Counted from the stretch's first letter, positions 1-5,316 are shown. The stretch: DNA of 6,962 nt from Spirochaetaceae bacterium (GCA_031269165.1 JAISZQ010000369.1:1-6962); one strand, 5' to 3'. Made by a program: numbers and translations. Notes: generated by a model from the sequence alone, not told the origin.

Positions 1-227
1 GAAATAATACACGAAAATACGAATTTTAACCTAATCAAAATACTAACAATGGCTTATTTATCATAGTTTTTGCACTATTTTCTGCGAAAAAAAGTGCGAA
101 AAATTGCTAAGTCCCACAGCCTCCTAGCACTCCCTCACCGGATGGCTTCGCGCCGCTCGCTGGACGCATCGGACGGGTCCGTTAGCGTGGTTCGGGGGGA
201 CCTTGTATTCCCTGCGTTTATCCCGCA
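1..227. other. Gene-free left edge downstream of ecfT
   Basis: I see no credible gene here. Bases 1-105 are AT-rich and change abruptly to GC-rich sequence at about 110. The short open frames lack a Shine-Dalgarno sequence and have unconvincing composition. A small inverted repeat, GCTA (106-109) with TAGC (125-128), followed on the minus strand by T-rich sequence, could be a weak terminator for the ECF operon, but the stem is too short to call. The AT-rich part may hold promoter elements for a gene beyond the left edge; no clear -35/-10 pair was found. Confidence 0.5.
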
Positions 228-1094
228 TCACGTCCGGTCAATCCACGGGCACCAGTAGTCGTAGGGGAACGGGTCAATCACGCGGTAGCGGACGATGTAG
301 TACACGCAAAAGGCGGCGAGGAGGAGGGTGCAGACGCGGACGATCCAATCGGCGGGGGCGGGCGGGGTGCGGCGGTACCACGTGCGGGTGCGGTTCTTGC
401 CGAAGCCGCGCAGGTCCATGGCGTTGGCGATGGTTTCGACTCTGCCGAAGCTGGTCATGATGAGCGGCACGAGAATAAGGGTGGTTTGCCGCAGACGGGA
501 GAGGAGGCCCGCCCGTTTAGGGTCGAGTTCGACGCCTCGCAGGGAGAGGGAGTTTTTGATGTCGAGAAAGTCGCGGGCCACGTCGGGGATGGCGCGGAAA
601 GCGAGGGAGACGATAGTACAGGCTTTGTAGGGGAGGCCCAAGGCGTTGAGGCCGGACGCGATTTCAGACGGGGTTATCGAGAGCACCAGAACCAGCGCGG
701 TGGTCAGCGAGCAGAGGCGTTTGAAGAACATCGCGCCCACGTACCAGAGGAGTTCCCAGGTGAGAAAGAAGCGACTGTTCCAGCGGATGATCTCTGTCGC
801 GCCGCCGACGTGGATTTGCCCTGTGCCTGGCTTGACGAGAATGATGATGAGGGAACCCACGATGCCCGCCGTTATGGTCATGAAGGCCGTCACAAAGAGG
901 ATGGGTTTCCAGTGGGGCCTCATCGACACGATGAGTCCGGCGCAGAGCACGAACATCACGCCCAAAATCCGCACGTCGAAACTCATGATCACGTAGACGG
1001 TCATCGTCAGGAAGAGCAGCAACTTGGTGGCGCCGTTGAGCCTGTGCAACGCGGTGGTGCCGGGCACATAGTTAATCACGAAGCGGTTGTTCAT
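228..1094 (-). CDS. ecfT: ECF transporter T component (EcfT/CbiQ family)
   Basis: This is a 288-residue integral membrane protein, the transmembrane coupling subunit of an energy-coupling factor importer. It transmits ATPase motions to the S component. Hydrophobic segments lie near residues 24-58, 63-87, 112-140, 203-218 and 252-270. Two X-R-G motifs typical of EcfT coupling helices are visible: LRG at 185-187 (NSLSLRGVEL) and LRG at 228-230 (AMDLRGFG). The segment around residues 141-175 (TPSEIASGLNALGLP...RAIPDV) is also typical of CbiQ/EcfT. The ATG at 1094 overlaps the TGA of the upstream ATPase gene as ATGA, and AGGAGG lies 6 nt upstream, so translation is probably coupled. It is the last gene of the ECF cluster. 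The family assignment is strong; the substrate is set by the S component. Confidence 0.9.
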   Translation of the reverse strand: MNNRFVINYVPGTTALHRLNGATKLLLFLTMTVYVIMSFDVRILGVMFVLCAGLIVSMRPHWKPILFVTAFMTITAGIVGSLIIILVKPGTGQIHVGGATEIIRWNSRFFLTWELLWYVGAMFFKRLCSLTTALVLVLSITPSEIASGLNALGLPYKACTIVSLAFRAIPDVARDFLDIKNSLSLRGVELDPKRAGLLSRLRQTTLILVPLIMTSFGRVETIANAMDLRGFGKNRTRTWYRRTPPAPADWIVRVCTLLLAAFCVYYIVRYRVIDPFPYDYWCPWIDRT

Positions 1095-3451
1095 CTCGTC
1101 CCTCCTTCTGTCATCGTCGTTTCCGTTCCGGCCCGGTGTGCCTTTTCGTGGCGGATATACCGGCGGATAAAGTCGTCCGCAGCCAGGCCCGCTTTCCCGG
1201 CGAGGAGGTGCAGGGACGTTTTCTTGAGGTTGGCCTCCTCGACAATCCGTTCGTCGGTCAGTATCGAAAAAATATCCCCGTCTGCGATGATTTTCCCCTC
1301 GGCAAAAACGACCGCCCGGTCGGTGTTCTCGATGGCAAGGTGCAGATCGTGGGTGATGAAGATGACGGTTTTCCCGTACTCGGCGTTGAGACGGTTGATA
1401 AAGGCGATGATCTCCATGTAGTGTCGGTAATCCTGCCCCGCCGTCGGTTCGTCAAGGATGAGTATCTCCGGTTCCATCGCCAGCACGGACGCGACCGTCA
1501 CCCGCTTCTTTTGGCCGTAACTCACGGCGCTTATCGGCCAGTTCCGCATACGGTAGAGTTCGCACGCCTCCAATGCCCGCTTCCCCCGTTCCGTGATAAG
1601 GTCCGAGGGAAGCCCCTGCGGGACACCTGCGGTGGGCCCTTGGGCGCATTGCACCATGAACGGGTCTTGGCATCCCCCTTCGGGGGAGAGAATGTCTCTC
1701 TTCTGGATTGCTTCGCTCCGCCCGCAATGACAGGCAACCCCGTCATTGCGAGGAGAGGCAACCCCGTCATTGTGAGGACGGGCGAGCCCGTCATTGCGAG
1801 GAGCAAAGCGACGAAGCAATCCAGAGAAAACACCCTTGCCCCCGGAGGGGGCACCGACACGCCGACTCGACACGTCACGCCCAAGGAAGGCCCCTGGGGG
1901 CCCGTCACTGCGAGGAGAGGCGGCCTCGTCATTGCAAGGAGAGGCGGCCCTGTCATTGCGAGTAGCAAAGCGACGAAGCAATCCAGAGAAAACGCCCTTG
2001 CCCCCGGAGGGGGCGCCGGCACGCCGGCTCGACCCATTCCGCTCAAGGAAGGCCCCTGGGGGCCCGTCATTGCGAGGAGCAAAGCGACGAAGCAATCCAG
2101 AGAGCGCGCCCTTGCCCCCGGAGGGGGCACCGACACGCCGACTCGACGCATTACGCCCAAGGAAAGCCCCTAGGGGCCCTGGGGGCCGTAGGCGTAGGCC
2201 CAGTTCCACCTCGTCTTTGATGATGTCCTTCACGATCATCTGGTCGGGGTCCTGCATCACGTAGCCGACCCGCTCGCCTATCTCGCTCACGGTGAGTTTG
2301 CGGTAGTCTTCGCCGCCCAGATAGACGGCGCCCTTGTCCGGGCGGCAAATTCCGGTGATGAGTTTCGCCATCGTGGACTTTCCCGCCCCGTTCTTGCCGA
2401 TAAAGGCGACACGTTCCCCCCGCCGCACCGTAAAAGAGGCGTCTTCAAGGGCGGCACGGCTCCCGCCCTCGGCGGTCTCGTAGGAAAAGCCCACCCCTTC
2501 GACACGGAGCAGTTCGCGCTTCGGGTCCGGCTGGTTGTCTTGAGCCGCACCGTCAATCCCGCTCATCTCGTCCGCCCCGCCAAAGAAACGTTTAAGCCGT
2601 TTCCGGTTTTCCGCGCCCGGTTCGAGGGCGTGGATGTCTTCAATCGCCTGAATCCCGGCGAGGTCGCACCCCGCATATTGCAACGCGCCGATGTACAAGG
2701 GGAGCCGGATGCCTTTTTCGGGGAGAATGCCGCTTTGCAGAATGTCGGCGGGACGCATATCTGCGGCGATCCGCCCCTTGTCAACGAGAACGATGCGGTC
2801 AACCGGGCGAAAGAGCACGTCCTCCAGCCGATGTTCGATGATGATGGACGTGCGGGGCGAGCCGCCTGCGTTTCGGGTGATGCGGTCGATGAGGTCGATG
2901 GCCGCCGCGCCGGTCTTGGGGTCGAGAGACGCGAGCGGCTCGTCAAAGATGAAGATGCGCGTCTCTTCCCCCAGAACGCCGCCCAACGCCGCCTTCTGTT
3001 TCTGCCCGCCCGACAGGTGAAAGGGCAACGCGTCGAGGTAGTGGGCAAGCCCGACGGTTTCCGCCTGGTCCCTCACCCGTTCACGCATGGTTTCCCGATC
3101 AACACCGTCGTTCTCCAGCGCAAAGGCCATGTCCTCGCCGACAGAAAGCCCCACAAACTGGGCGTTAGAATCCTGAAGCACCGTGCCCACGTCCATGCTT
3201 AGCGCGAACACCGAAAGTTCCTGTGTTTCCCGGCCGTTCACCTTGCAGGAACCGGTTATCTGACCGGGATAAGAAAAGGGGATAAGGCCGTTGATACAGT
3301 TTGCCAGCGTCGTTTTGCCGCTACCGCTTGAGCCCAGCAACAAGACCTTCTCGCCCTCGTAGATGGTCAAGTTGATACCGGTCAGCGTGGGGTTCTTCTG
3401 TGCCTTGTACTGAAAACCAAAGTCCGCAAACTCGACAACCGGTTTTTTCAC
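1091..3451 (-). CDS. Fused double ABC ATPase of an ECF transporter (DUF3744/YkoD type) with in-frame repeat insertion
   Basis: Energising subunit with two nucleotide-binding domains in one chain. In NBD1, Walker A is GSSGSGKTT (40-48), the Q-loop Q93, the signature LSGGQ (146-150), Walker B RIFIFDE (165-171) and the switch His H207. A linker at about 245-290 (GIRLPLYIGALQYAGCDLAG) matches the DUF3744 region of this family. In NBD2, Walker A is GKNGAGKST (352-360), the Q-loop Q400, the signature VSYGQKK (643-649), Walker B EILILDE (662-668) and H701. Between R422 and E621 lie about 190 extra residues encoded by repeats, where relatives have a short loop. The protein is 786 residues; I would expect roughly 560-600. 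I chose the GTG at 3451 because AAGAGGG lies 8 nt upstream. A GTG at 3490 would add 13 residues, but it lies inside an inverted repeat and lacks a ribosome site. The gene overlaps ecfT by 4 nt. All catalytic motifs remain, so the gene is not obviously dead. Confidence 0.88.
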   Translation of the reverse strand: MKKPVVEFADFGFQYKAQKNPTLTGINLTIYEGEKVLLLGSSGSGKTTLANCINGLIPFSYPGQITGSCKVNGRETQELSVFALSMDVGTVLQDSNAQFVGLSVGEDMAFALENDGVDRETMRERVRDQAETVGLAHYLDALPFHLSGGQKQKAALGGVLGEETRIFIFDEPLASLDPKTGAAAIDLIDRITRNAGGSPRTSIIIEHRLEDVLFRPVDRIVLVDKGRIAADMRPADILQSGILPEKGIRLPLYIGALQYAGCDLAGIQAIEDIHALEPGAENRKRLKRFFGGADEMSGIDGAAQDNQPDPKRELLRVEGVGFSYETAEGGSRAALEDASFTVRRGERVAFIGKNGAGKSTMAKLITGICRPDKGAVYLGGEDYRKLTVSEIGERVGYVMQDPDQMIVKDIIKDEVELGLRLRPPGPLGAFLGRNASSRRVGAPSGGKGALSGLLRRFAPRNDGPPGAFLERNGSSRRAGAPSGGKGVFSGLLRRFATRNDRAASPCNDEAASPRSDGPPGAFLGRDVSSRRVGAPSGGKGVFSGLLRRFAPRNDGLARPHNDGVASPRNDGVACHCGRSEAIQKRDILSPEGGCQDPFMVQCAQGPTAGVPQGLPSDLITERGKRALEACELYRMRNWPISAVSYGQKKRVTVASVLAMEPEILILDEPTAGQDYRHYMEIIAFINRLNAEYGKTVIFITHDLHLAIENTDRAVVFAEGKIIADGDIFSILTDERIVEEANLKKTSLHLLAGKAGLAADDFIRRYIRHEKAHRAGTETTMTEGGTR
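1634..1732 (-). repeat. Diverged inverted copy of the 114-bp unit
   Basis: Read on the minus strand this stretch starts TGTCATTGCGGGCGGAGCGA, continues AAGCAATCCAGA, then has a CTCCCCC-gaa-GGGGGAT hairpin block and ends near GCGCCCAAGGGCCC. Block order and spacing match the 114-bp unit, but it is shorter (about 99 bp) and more diverged. It is the distal end of the insertion and gives the only CHCGRSEAIQ-like peptide in the ATPase frame. Confidence 0.7.
1741..1788 (+). repeat. Two 24-bp mini-units (first pair)
   Basis: Two consecutive 24-bp copies at 1741-1764 and 1765-1788, beginning CGTCATTGCGAGGAG and CGTCATTGTGAGGAC. Each resembles the head of the 114-bp unit followed by a short GC-rich tail. 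Each encodes 8 residues in the ATPase frame (GVASPRND-like). Confidence 0.85.
1789..1902 (+). repeat. 114-bp repeat unit A
   Basis: The unit contains three palindromic blocks: an ATTGC...GCAAT block at its head, a central TGCCCCC-gga-GGGGGCA hairpin, and a terminal GGCCCC-tg-GGGGCC palindrome. By hand comparison it is about 90% identical to unit B and about 92% to unit C. Its length equals 38 codons. In the ATPase frame it reads GPPGAFLGRDVSSRRVGAPS then GGKGVFSGLLRRFAPRND. Confidence 0.9.
1903..1950 (+). repeat. Two 24-bp mini-units (second pair)
   Basis: Copies at 1903-1926 and 1927-1950, beginning CGTCACTGCGAGGAG and CGTCATTGCAAGGAG, each ending in AGGCGGCC plus C or T. They separate unit A from unit B. 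They are exactly 24 bp, so they keep the frame. Confidence 0.85.
1951..2064 (+). repeat. 114-bp repeat unit B
   Basis: Same architecture as unit A, with about 11 substitutions by hand count. One substitution makes GAGTAGC from GAGGAGC and creates a TAG in one plus frame, but it does not affect the ATPase frame. Some changes keep the central region self-complementary. Confidence 0.9.
2065..2178 (+). repeat. 114-bp repeat unit C
   Basis: Directly abuts unit B. It has about 9 substitutions relative to unit A. Its terminal palindrome is GCCCCTAGGGGC. Its right end lies 7 bp from the codons for the conserved LGLRLR segment of the ATPase, so it marks the insertion boundary on that side. Confidence 0.9.
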
Positions 3452-3484
3452 CTTGCGTTCCCTCTTTGATGGAAAATAAAAATG

Positions 3485-3599
3485 GTCCACAGATTACCCG
3501 GATTTTTCATACTTGAGCCTGTTCCAAAACCTCGCGTTTTGGAACAGCCTCACTTAAAACGCGCTTAATCTGTGACGCCGCATAGCGCAATCTGTGGAC
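3485..3599. repeat. Nested inverted-repeat element between S component and ATPase genes
   Basis: An 11-bp perfect terminal inverted repeat, GTCCACAGATT (3485-3495) with AATCTGTGGAC (3589-3599), encloses about 115 bp. A further partial copy, TAATCTGTG, is at 3566-3574. Inside is a hairpin at 3515-3551 with a 12-bp perfect stem CTGTTCCAAAAC/GTTTTGGAACAG around loop CTCGC, plus GAG/CTC outer pairs. Flanks AAAAATG and AAATATG are only loosely alike, so a target-site duplication is not proven. No run of T follows on the minus strand, so it is not a classical terminator. It could be a small non-autonomous mobile element. Confidence 0.7.
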
Positions 3600-3655
3600 A
3601 AATATGCTTAAGTTGTTGACTGTGGGAAGTCTTCCTCCTGAATCGTTCCCTTATG

Positions 3656-4237
3656 TTACGCTTCTTCGGTCAGGTCCTTCCGTTTCCCAAACCGCTTGGA
3701 AAGCAGTACCAGAACGGGAATCCCTACCACGATCAGCACCACCGTGTTGGAAACGCCAGACGCGAAGGCTTGGAGAAACGTGATCTCCAAGTCCGCCGAA
3801 TAGAACAGCGACGTCAAGAGGGGCGTAACCAGCCCGAAGGCCACCGCGTTTCCCACAACGGCGATGAGCGCGTAGGTGATCGCATGACGCGCCTTGAACA
3901 CGCCCTCGTCTATCCTCGCGCCGTAGAGGGGCAACGTCCCGATGAAGAAGCCCAAAACGCCGTTCCCGATAGACCAGTCGAACCAGTAGCCCCAGCCGCC
4001 GATGGTGTCAGCCAGCACATTCCCGATGAGCAGCGTCACAAAGGCCGGCAGAGGCCCAAAAAGCCCGCCCACCACCACGGGAACAATCATCGCCGAGGTC
4101 AACTGGGTGTTGGTGAATACCGGAATACTCCCGAACACCATAAGCACCCCAAACAACGCCGCCCCGATCGCCACCGCCACCAGCGTCTTGGTACTCCACT
4201 TGCCCAAAACGAGTTTGCCGAAATTCTCTTTTGCCAT
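3656..4237 (-). CDS. ECF transporter S component, UPF0397-like
   Basis: A 193-residue membrane protein, predicted to be the substrate-binding S component that captures the ligand outside and docks on the EcfT/ATPase module. The N-terminal segment WSTKTLVAVAIGAALFGVL (14-32) closely resembles the start of UPF0397 proteins and contains small residues (A23, A26, A27) of the kind S components use to contact EcfT. About six hydrophobic segments are visible (about 17-36, 46-64, 66-80, 88-104, 119-145, 155-180). The charged C-terminus KRFGKRKDLTEEA is cytoplasmic in type. The ATG at 4237 has a strong AAGGAG (4244-4249) 6 nt upstream. It lies 57 nt downstream of the SAM hydrolase gene and about 200 nt upstream of the ATPase gene. 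UPF0397 proteins commonly pair with DUF3744 ATPases, as here. The substrate cannot be read from the sequence. Confidence 0.85.
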   Translation of the reverse strand: MAKENFGKLVLGKWSTKTLVAVAIGAALFGVLMVFGSIPVFTNTQLTSAMIVPVVVGGLFGPLPAFVTLLIGNVLADTIGGWGYWFDWSIGNGVLGFFIGTLPLYGARIDEGVFKARHAITYALIAVVGNAVAFGLVTPLLTSLFYSADLEITFLQAFASGVSNTVVLIVVGIPVLVLLSKRFGKRKDLTEEA

Positions 4238-4249
4238 AATCGTCTCCTT

Positions 4250-4283
4250 AAACGTCTCTCAATATTTTTTTAACCGGACGTTT
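4250..4283 (-). promoter_or_regulatory. Leader hairpin abutting the S-component Shine-Dalgarno
   Basis: A 7-bp inverted repeat, AAACGTC with GACGTTT (4277-4283 and 4250-4256), around a 20-nt A-rich loop. Its base directly touches the AAGGAG ribosome site at 4244-4249. If the predicted promoter at 4294-4323 is used, this hairpin occupies most of the roughly 50-nt leader. It could modulate translation or mRNA stability. It does not resemble a riboswitch class I know. Confidence 0.35.
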
Positions 4284-4293
4284 TATTAATCCT

Positions 4294-4323
4294 ATTATAA
4301 CGATAGGTTTACTTTATAGTCAA
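4294..4323 (-). promoter_or_regulatory. Predicted sigma-70-type promoter for the S-component gene
   Basis: On the minus strand TTGACT (4318-4323), an 18-bp spacer, then a perfect TATAAT (4294-4299). It overlaps the last codons and the stop of the SAM hydrolase gene. Predicted initiation near 4287 would give a leader of about 50 nt. Five of six -35 bases and six of six -10 bases match consensus, although AT-rich sequence at a gene end makes chance matches more likely. Confidence 0.5.
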
Positions 4324-5134
4324 CCCCCGCCTCAATGCCGTATTTATTCGTAAAATGCCCCTGGTTGAGCGCGATGAGCAGATAGCCCGTCGAACCGTTG
4401 TAAAGAATCGGCTCACCCAGCCCGACAAACCCGAACGATCGGTGGTACAGCACTCGTTCCTCGAACAACGTCTTTTCCTGATGGACAATCGTAACAAGGG
4501 GCCGATCGCCGTGGACGATGCCCGTCTTTTCAAAATCTTCTATAGATAGGTTTGTCGTGATGCTCCCGAAGTGGCGGTCGGCCATCGTAACGTGCCCCGA
4601 AGCGCGGCCGGGCGCGGTTTCCGGCGGGACAAGGGGAAAGCGCACGATCTCCTCCACCGGATACGCGGGACCAACCCCCTCAAAATCAATGATCCCGGAC
4701 GCGAGCCGCCCCGCCGTGTAGGCATACACATCCCGCCCGTGAAACGTGTTGTAACGCCCGGTATCCGGCCGACGGTTCACCGCCTCGTCAATCTCACGCG
4801 CCTCGACAATCCCCGGCGAAATGGCGGCGTGGGTCAGCGTACCGTTATCCGGCGTGATGATGTACTGCCCCGCAACCGTCTTCACCGCGCAGGAACGCCG
4901 CGCAGTCCCCACCCCCGGATCCACCACCGACACAAAAACCGTGCCCGCCGGCCAGCAGGGCATCGTATAATGCAGACAAAACGAAGCGGCCCACGGCTTG
5001 TAGAGCGGCAACAGGTGGCTTATGTCCCGCACCTGAAGACCCGCGTCAATCGAAGCGATGACCCCGTGCATACTGGACACCGACCCCCAATAGAGGCCGA
5101 AATCGCTTTGCAGACAGATAAAAGGTTTTCCCAT
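4295..5134 (-). CDS. SAM hydroxide adenosyltransferase (DUF62; SAM hydrolase)
   Basis: Predicted cytoplasmic enzyme, 279 residues, converting S-adenosylmethionine and water/hydroxide to adenosine and L-methionine. It belongs to the fluorinase/chlorinase superfamily. The N-terminus FICLQSDFGLYWG carries the SDFG nucleoside-binding motif (10-13). The Asp-Arg-His set described for the hydroxide-using branch is present: D72 and R79 in VVDPGVGTAR, and H132 in FHGRD. PDNG is at 95-98. The C-terminal domain has the usual G-YLLIALNQG pattern. A TTG at 5188 would add 18 residues, but it lies inside a dispersed palindrome. The ATG at 5134 starts MGKPFICLQSDFG, exactly where relatives start, so I chose it. 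It has no Shine-Dalgarno, and the predicted promoter places initiation only about 4 nt upstream. It heads the ECF cluster. The Arg and His argue for hydrolase rather than halogenase activity. Confidence 0.9.
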   Translation of the reverse strand: MGKPFICLQSDFGLYWGSVSSMHGVIASIDAGLQVRDISHLLPLYKPWAASFCLHYTMPCWPAGTVFVSVVDPGVGTARRSCAVKTVAGQYIITPDNGTLTHAAISPGIVEAREIDEAVNRRPDTGRYNTFHGRDVYAYTAGRLASGIIDFEGVGPAYPVEEIVRFPLVPPETAPGRASGHVTMADRHFGSITTNLSIEDFEKTGIVHGDRPLVTIVHQEKTLFEERVLYHRSFGFVGLGEPILYNGSTGYLLIALNQGHFTNKYGIEAGVDYKVNLSL

Positions 5135-5144
5135 AAGTGGTATA

Positions 5145-5173
5145 ACTATGAATAAATTTAGGATTTTTGTCAA
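5145..5173 (-). promoter_or_regulatory. Predicted promoter for the SAM hydrolase gene, possibly giving a leaderless mRNA
   Basis: A perfect TTGACA (5168-5173), a 17-bp spacer and CATAGT (5145-5150, four of six -10 matches). Initiation would fall around 5138, about 4 nt before the ATG at 5134. The absence of a Shine-Dalgarno there fits leaderless translation. The -35 box begins 2 bp from the edge of a dispersed palindrome (5176-5208). Confidence 0.5.
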
Positions 5174-5175
5174 TG

Positions 5176-5208
5176 GAGCCTGTTCCAAAACCTCAAGTTT
5201 TGGAACAG
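5176..5208. repeat. Dispersed palindrome, copy 2 (GAGCCTGTTCCAAAAC type)
   Basis: GAGCCTGTTCCAAAAC, loop CTCAA, then GTTTTGGAACAG: a 12-bp perfect stem. The left arm is identical to that of the copy at 3515-3551; only the loop and the far outer arm differ. It supplies the spurious upstream TTG start of the SAM hydrolase frame. Confidence 0.85.
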
Positions 5209-5222
5209 CAACCTTTAAAAAC

Positions 5223-5277
5223 GTAGTTTCGCAAGGCTAAAGCCATGCTTTAACGAGGCTTTGGCCTGAGAAACTAC
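5223..5277. repeat. Large two-tier hairpin in the repeat cluster
   Basis: Outer stem GTAGTTTC (5223-5230) with GAAACTAC (5270-5277), 8 bp. Inner stem GGCTAAAGCC (5235-5244) with GGCTTTGGCC (5257-5266), 10 bp with one G-U type mismatch. It lies between two copies of the GAGCCTGTT palindrome. There is no T-run after it on either strand, so a terminator is unlikely. Confidence 0.75.
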
Positions 5278-5279
5278 AT

Positions 5280-5316
5280 GAGCCTGTCAAAACTAACCGA
5301 GTTTTGGAACAATCTC
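5280..5316. repeat. Dispersed palindrome, copy 3 (degenerate)
   Basis: GAGCCTGTCAAAACT, loop AACCG, then AGTTTTGGAACA and a terminal CTC. Relative to copies 1 and 2 the left arm has lost two bases (TTCCAAAA to TCAAAA), so the stem is imperfect. Position and right arm identify it as the same family. Confidence 0.75.

Larger units (their letters stand above)
1634..2178. repeat. Modular repeat cluster inserted in the ATPase gene
   Basis: Cluster order on the plus strand: one diverged inverted unit (1634-1732), two 24-bp mini-units (1741-1764, 1765-1788), a 114-bp unit (1789-1902), two more mini-units (1903-1926, 1927-1950), then two 114-bp units back to back (1951-2064, 2065-2178). All tandem units start with a variant of CGTCATTGCGAGGAG. 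The whole cluster is open in the minus-strand ATPase frame. It is far more repetitive than anything else in the window, and the recognisable ATPase sequence resumes on both sides (LGLRLR to the right, ERGKRALEAC to the left). The translated words SDEAIQ and LDCFVALLLAMT, from other frames, are familiar from dispersed repeats in many bacterial genomes. Confidence 0.9.

Noticed and set aside
106..128. Terminator after ecfT
   Set aside because: Only a 4-bp stem with a mismatch before a short T-run; too weak to call.
486..1421. Plus-strand open frame (311 codons) opposite ecfT
   Set aside because: It is the reverse complement of a membrane protein gene. The His/Glu/Gly-rich composition is typical of antisense to hydrophobic codons.
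1531..2160. Minus-strand open frame (209 codons) with repeated LDCFVALLLAMTG peptides
   Set aside because: It is the alternative frame of the repeat units. The peptide is a known artefact of such repeats, not a gene.
1136..2173. Long plus-strand open frame (345 codons) opposite the ATPase gene
   Set aside because: It is a shadow of the GC-rich ATPase gene and repeats. There is no ribosome site, and its protein is low-complexity and Arg/Gly/Pro-rich where it crosses the repeats. The minus strand carries full ABC motifs.
1634..2178. CRISPR array
   Set aside because: Repeats are 114 or 24 bp and abut directly with no unique spacers; there are no cas genes and the region is open in the ATPase frame.
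1091..3451. Calling the ATPase a pseudogene
   Set aside because: The frame is open throughout and all Walker A, Q-loop, signature, Walker B and switch residues of both domains are present, so loss of function is not shown by the sequence.
3653..4273. Plus-strand open frame (206 codons) opposite the S component
   Set aside because: Antisense shadow; the minus strand gives a clear multi-spanning protein with a strong Shine-Dalgarno.
4295..5134. Fluorinase or chlorinase
   Set aside because: The Arg and His of the hydroxide-using branch are present (VVDPGVGTAR, FHGRD), and the ECF context fits SAM hydrolases rather than a halogenation cluster.
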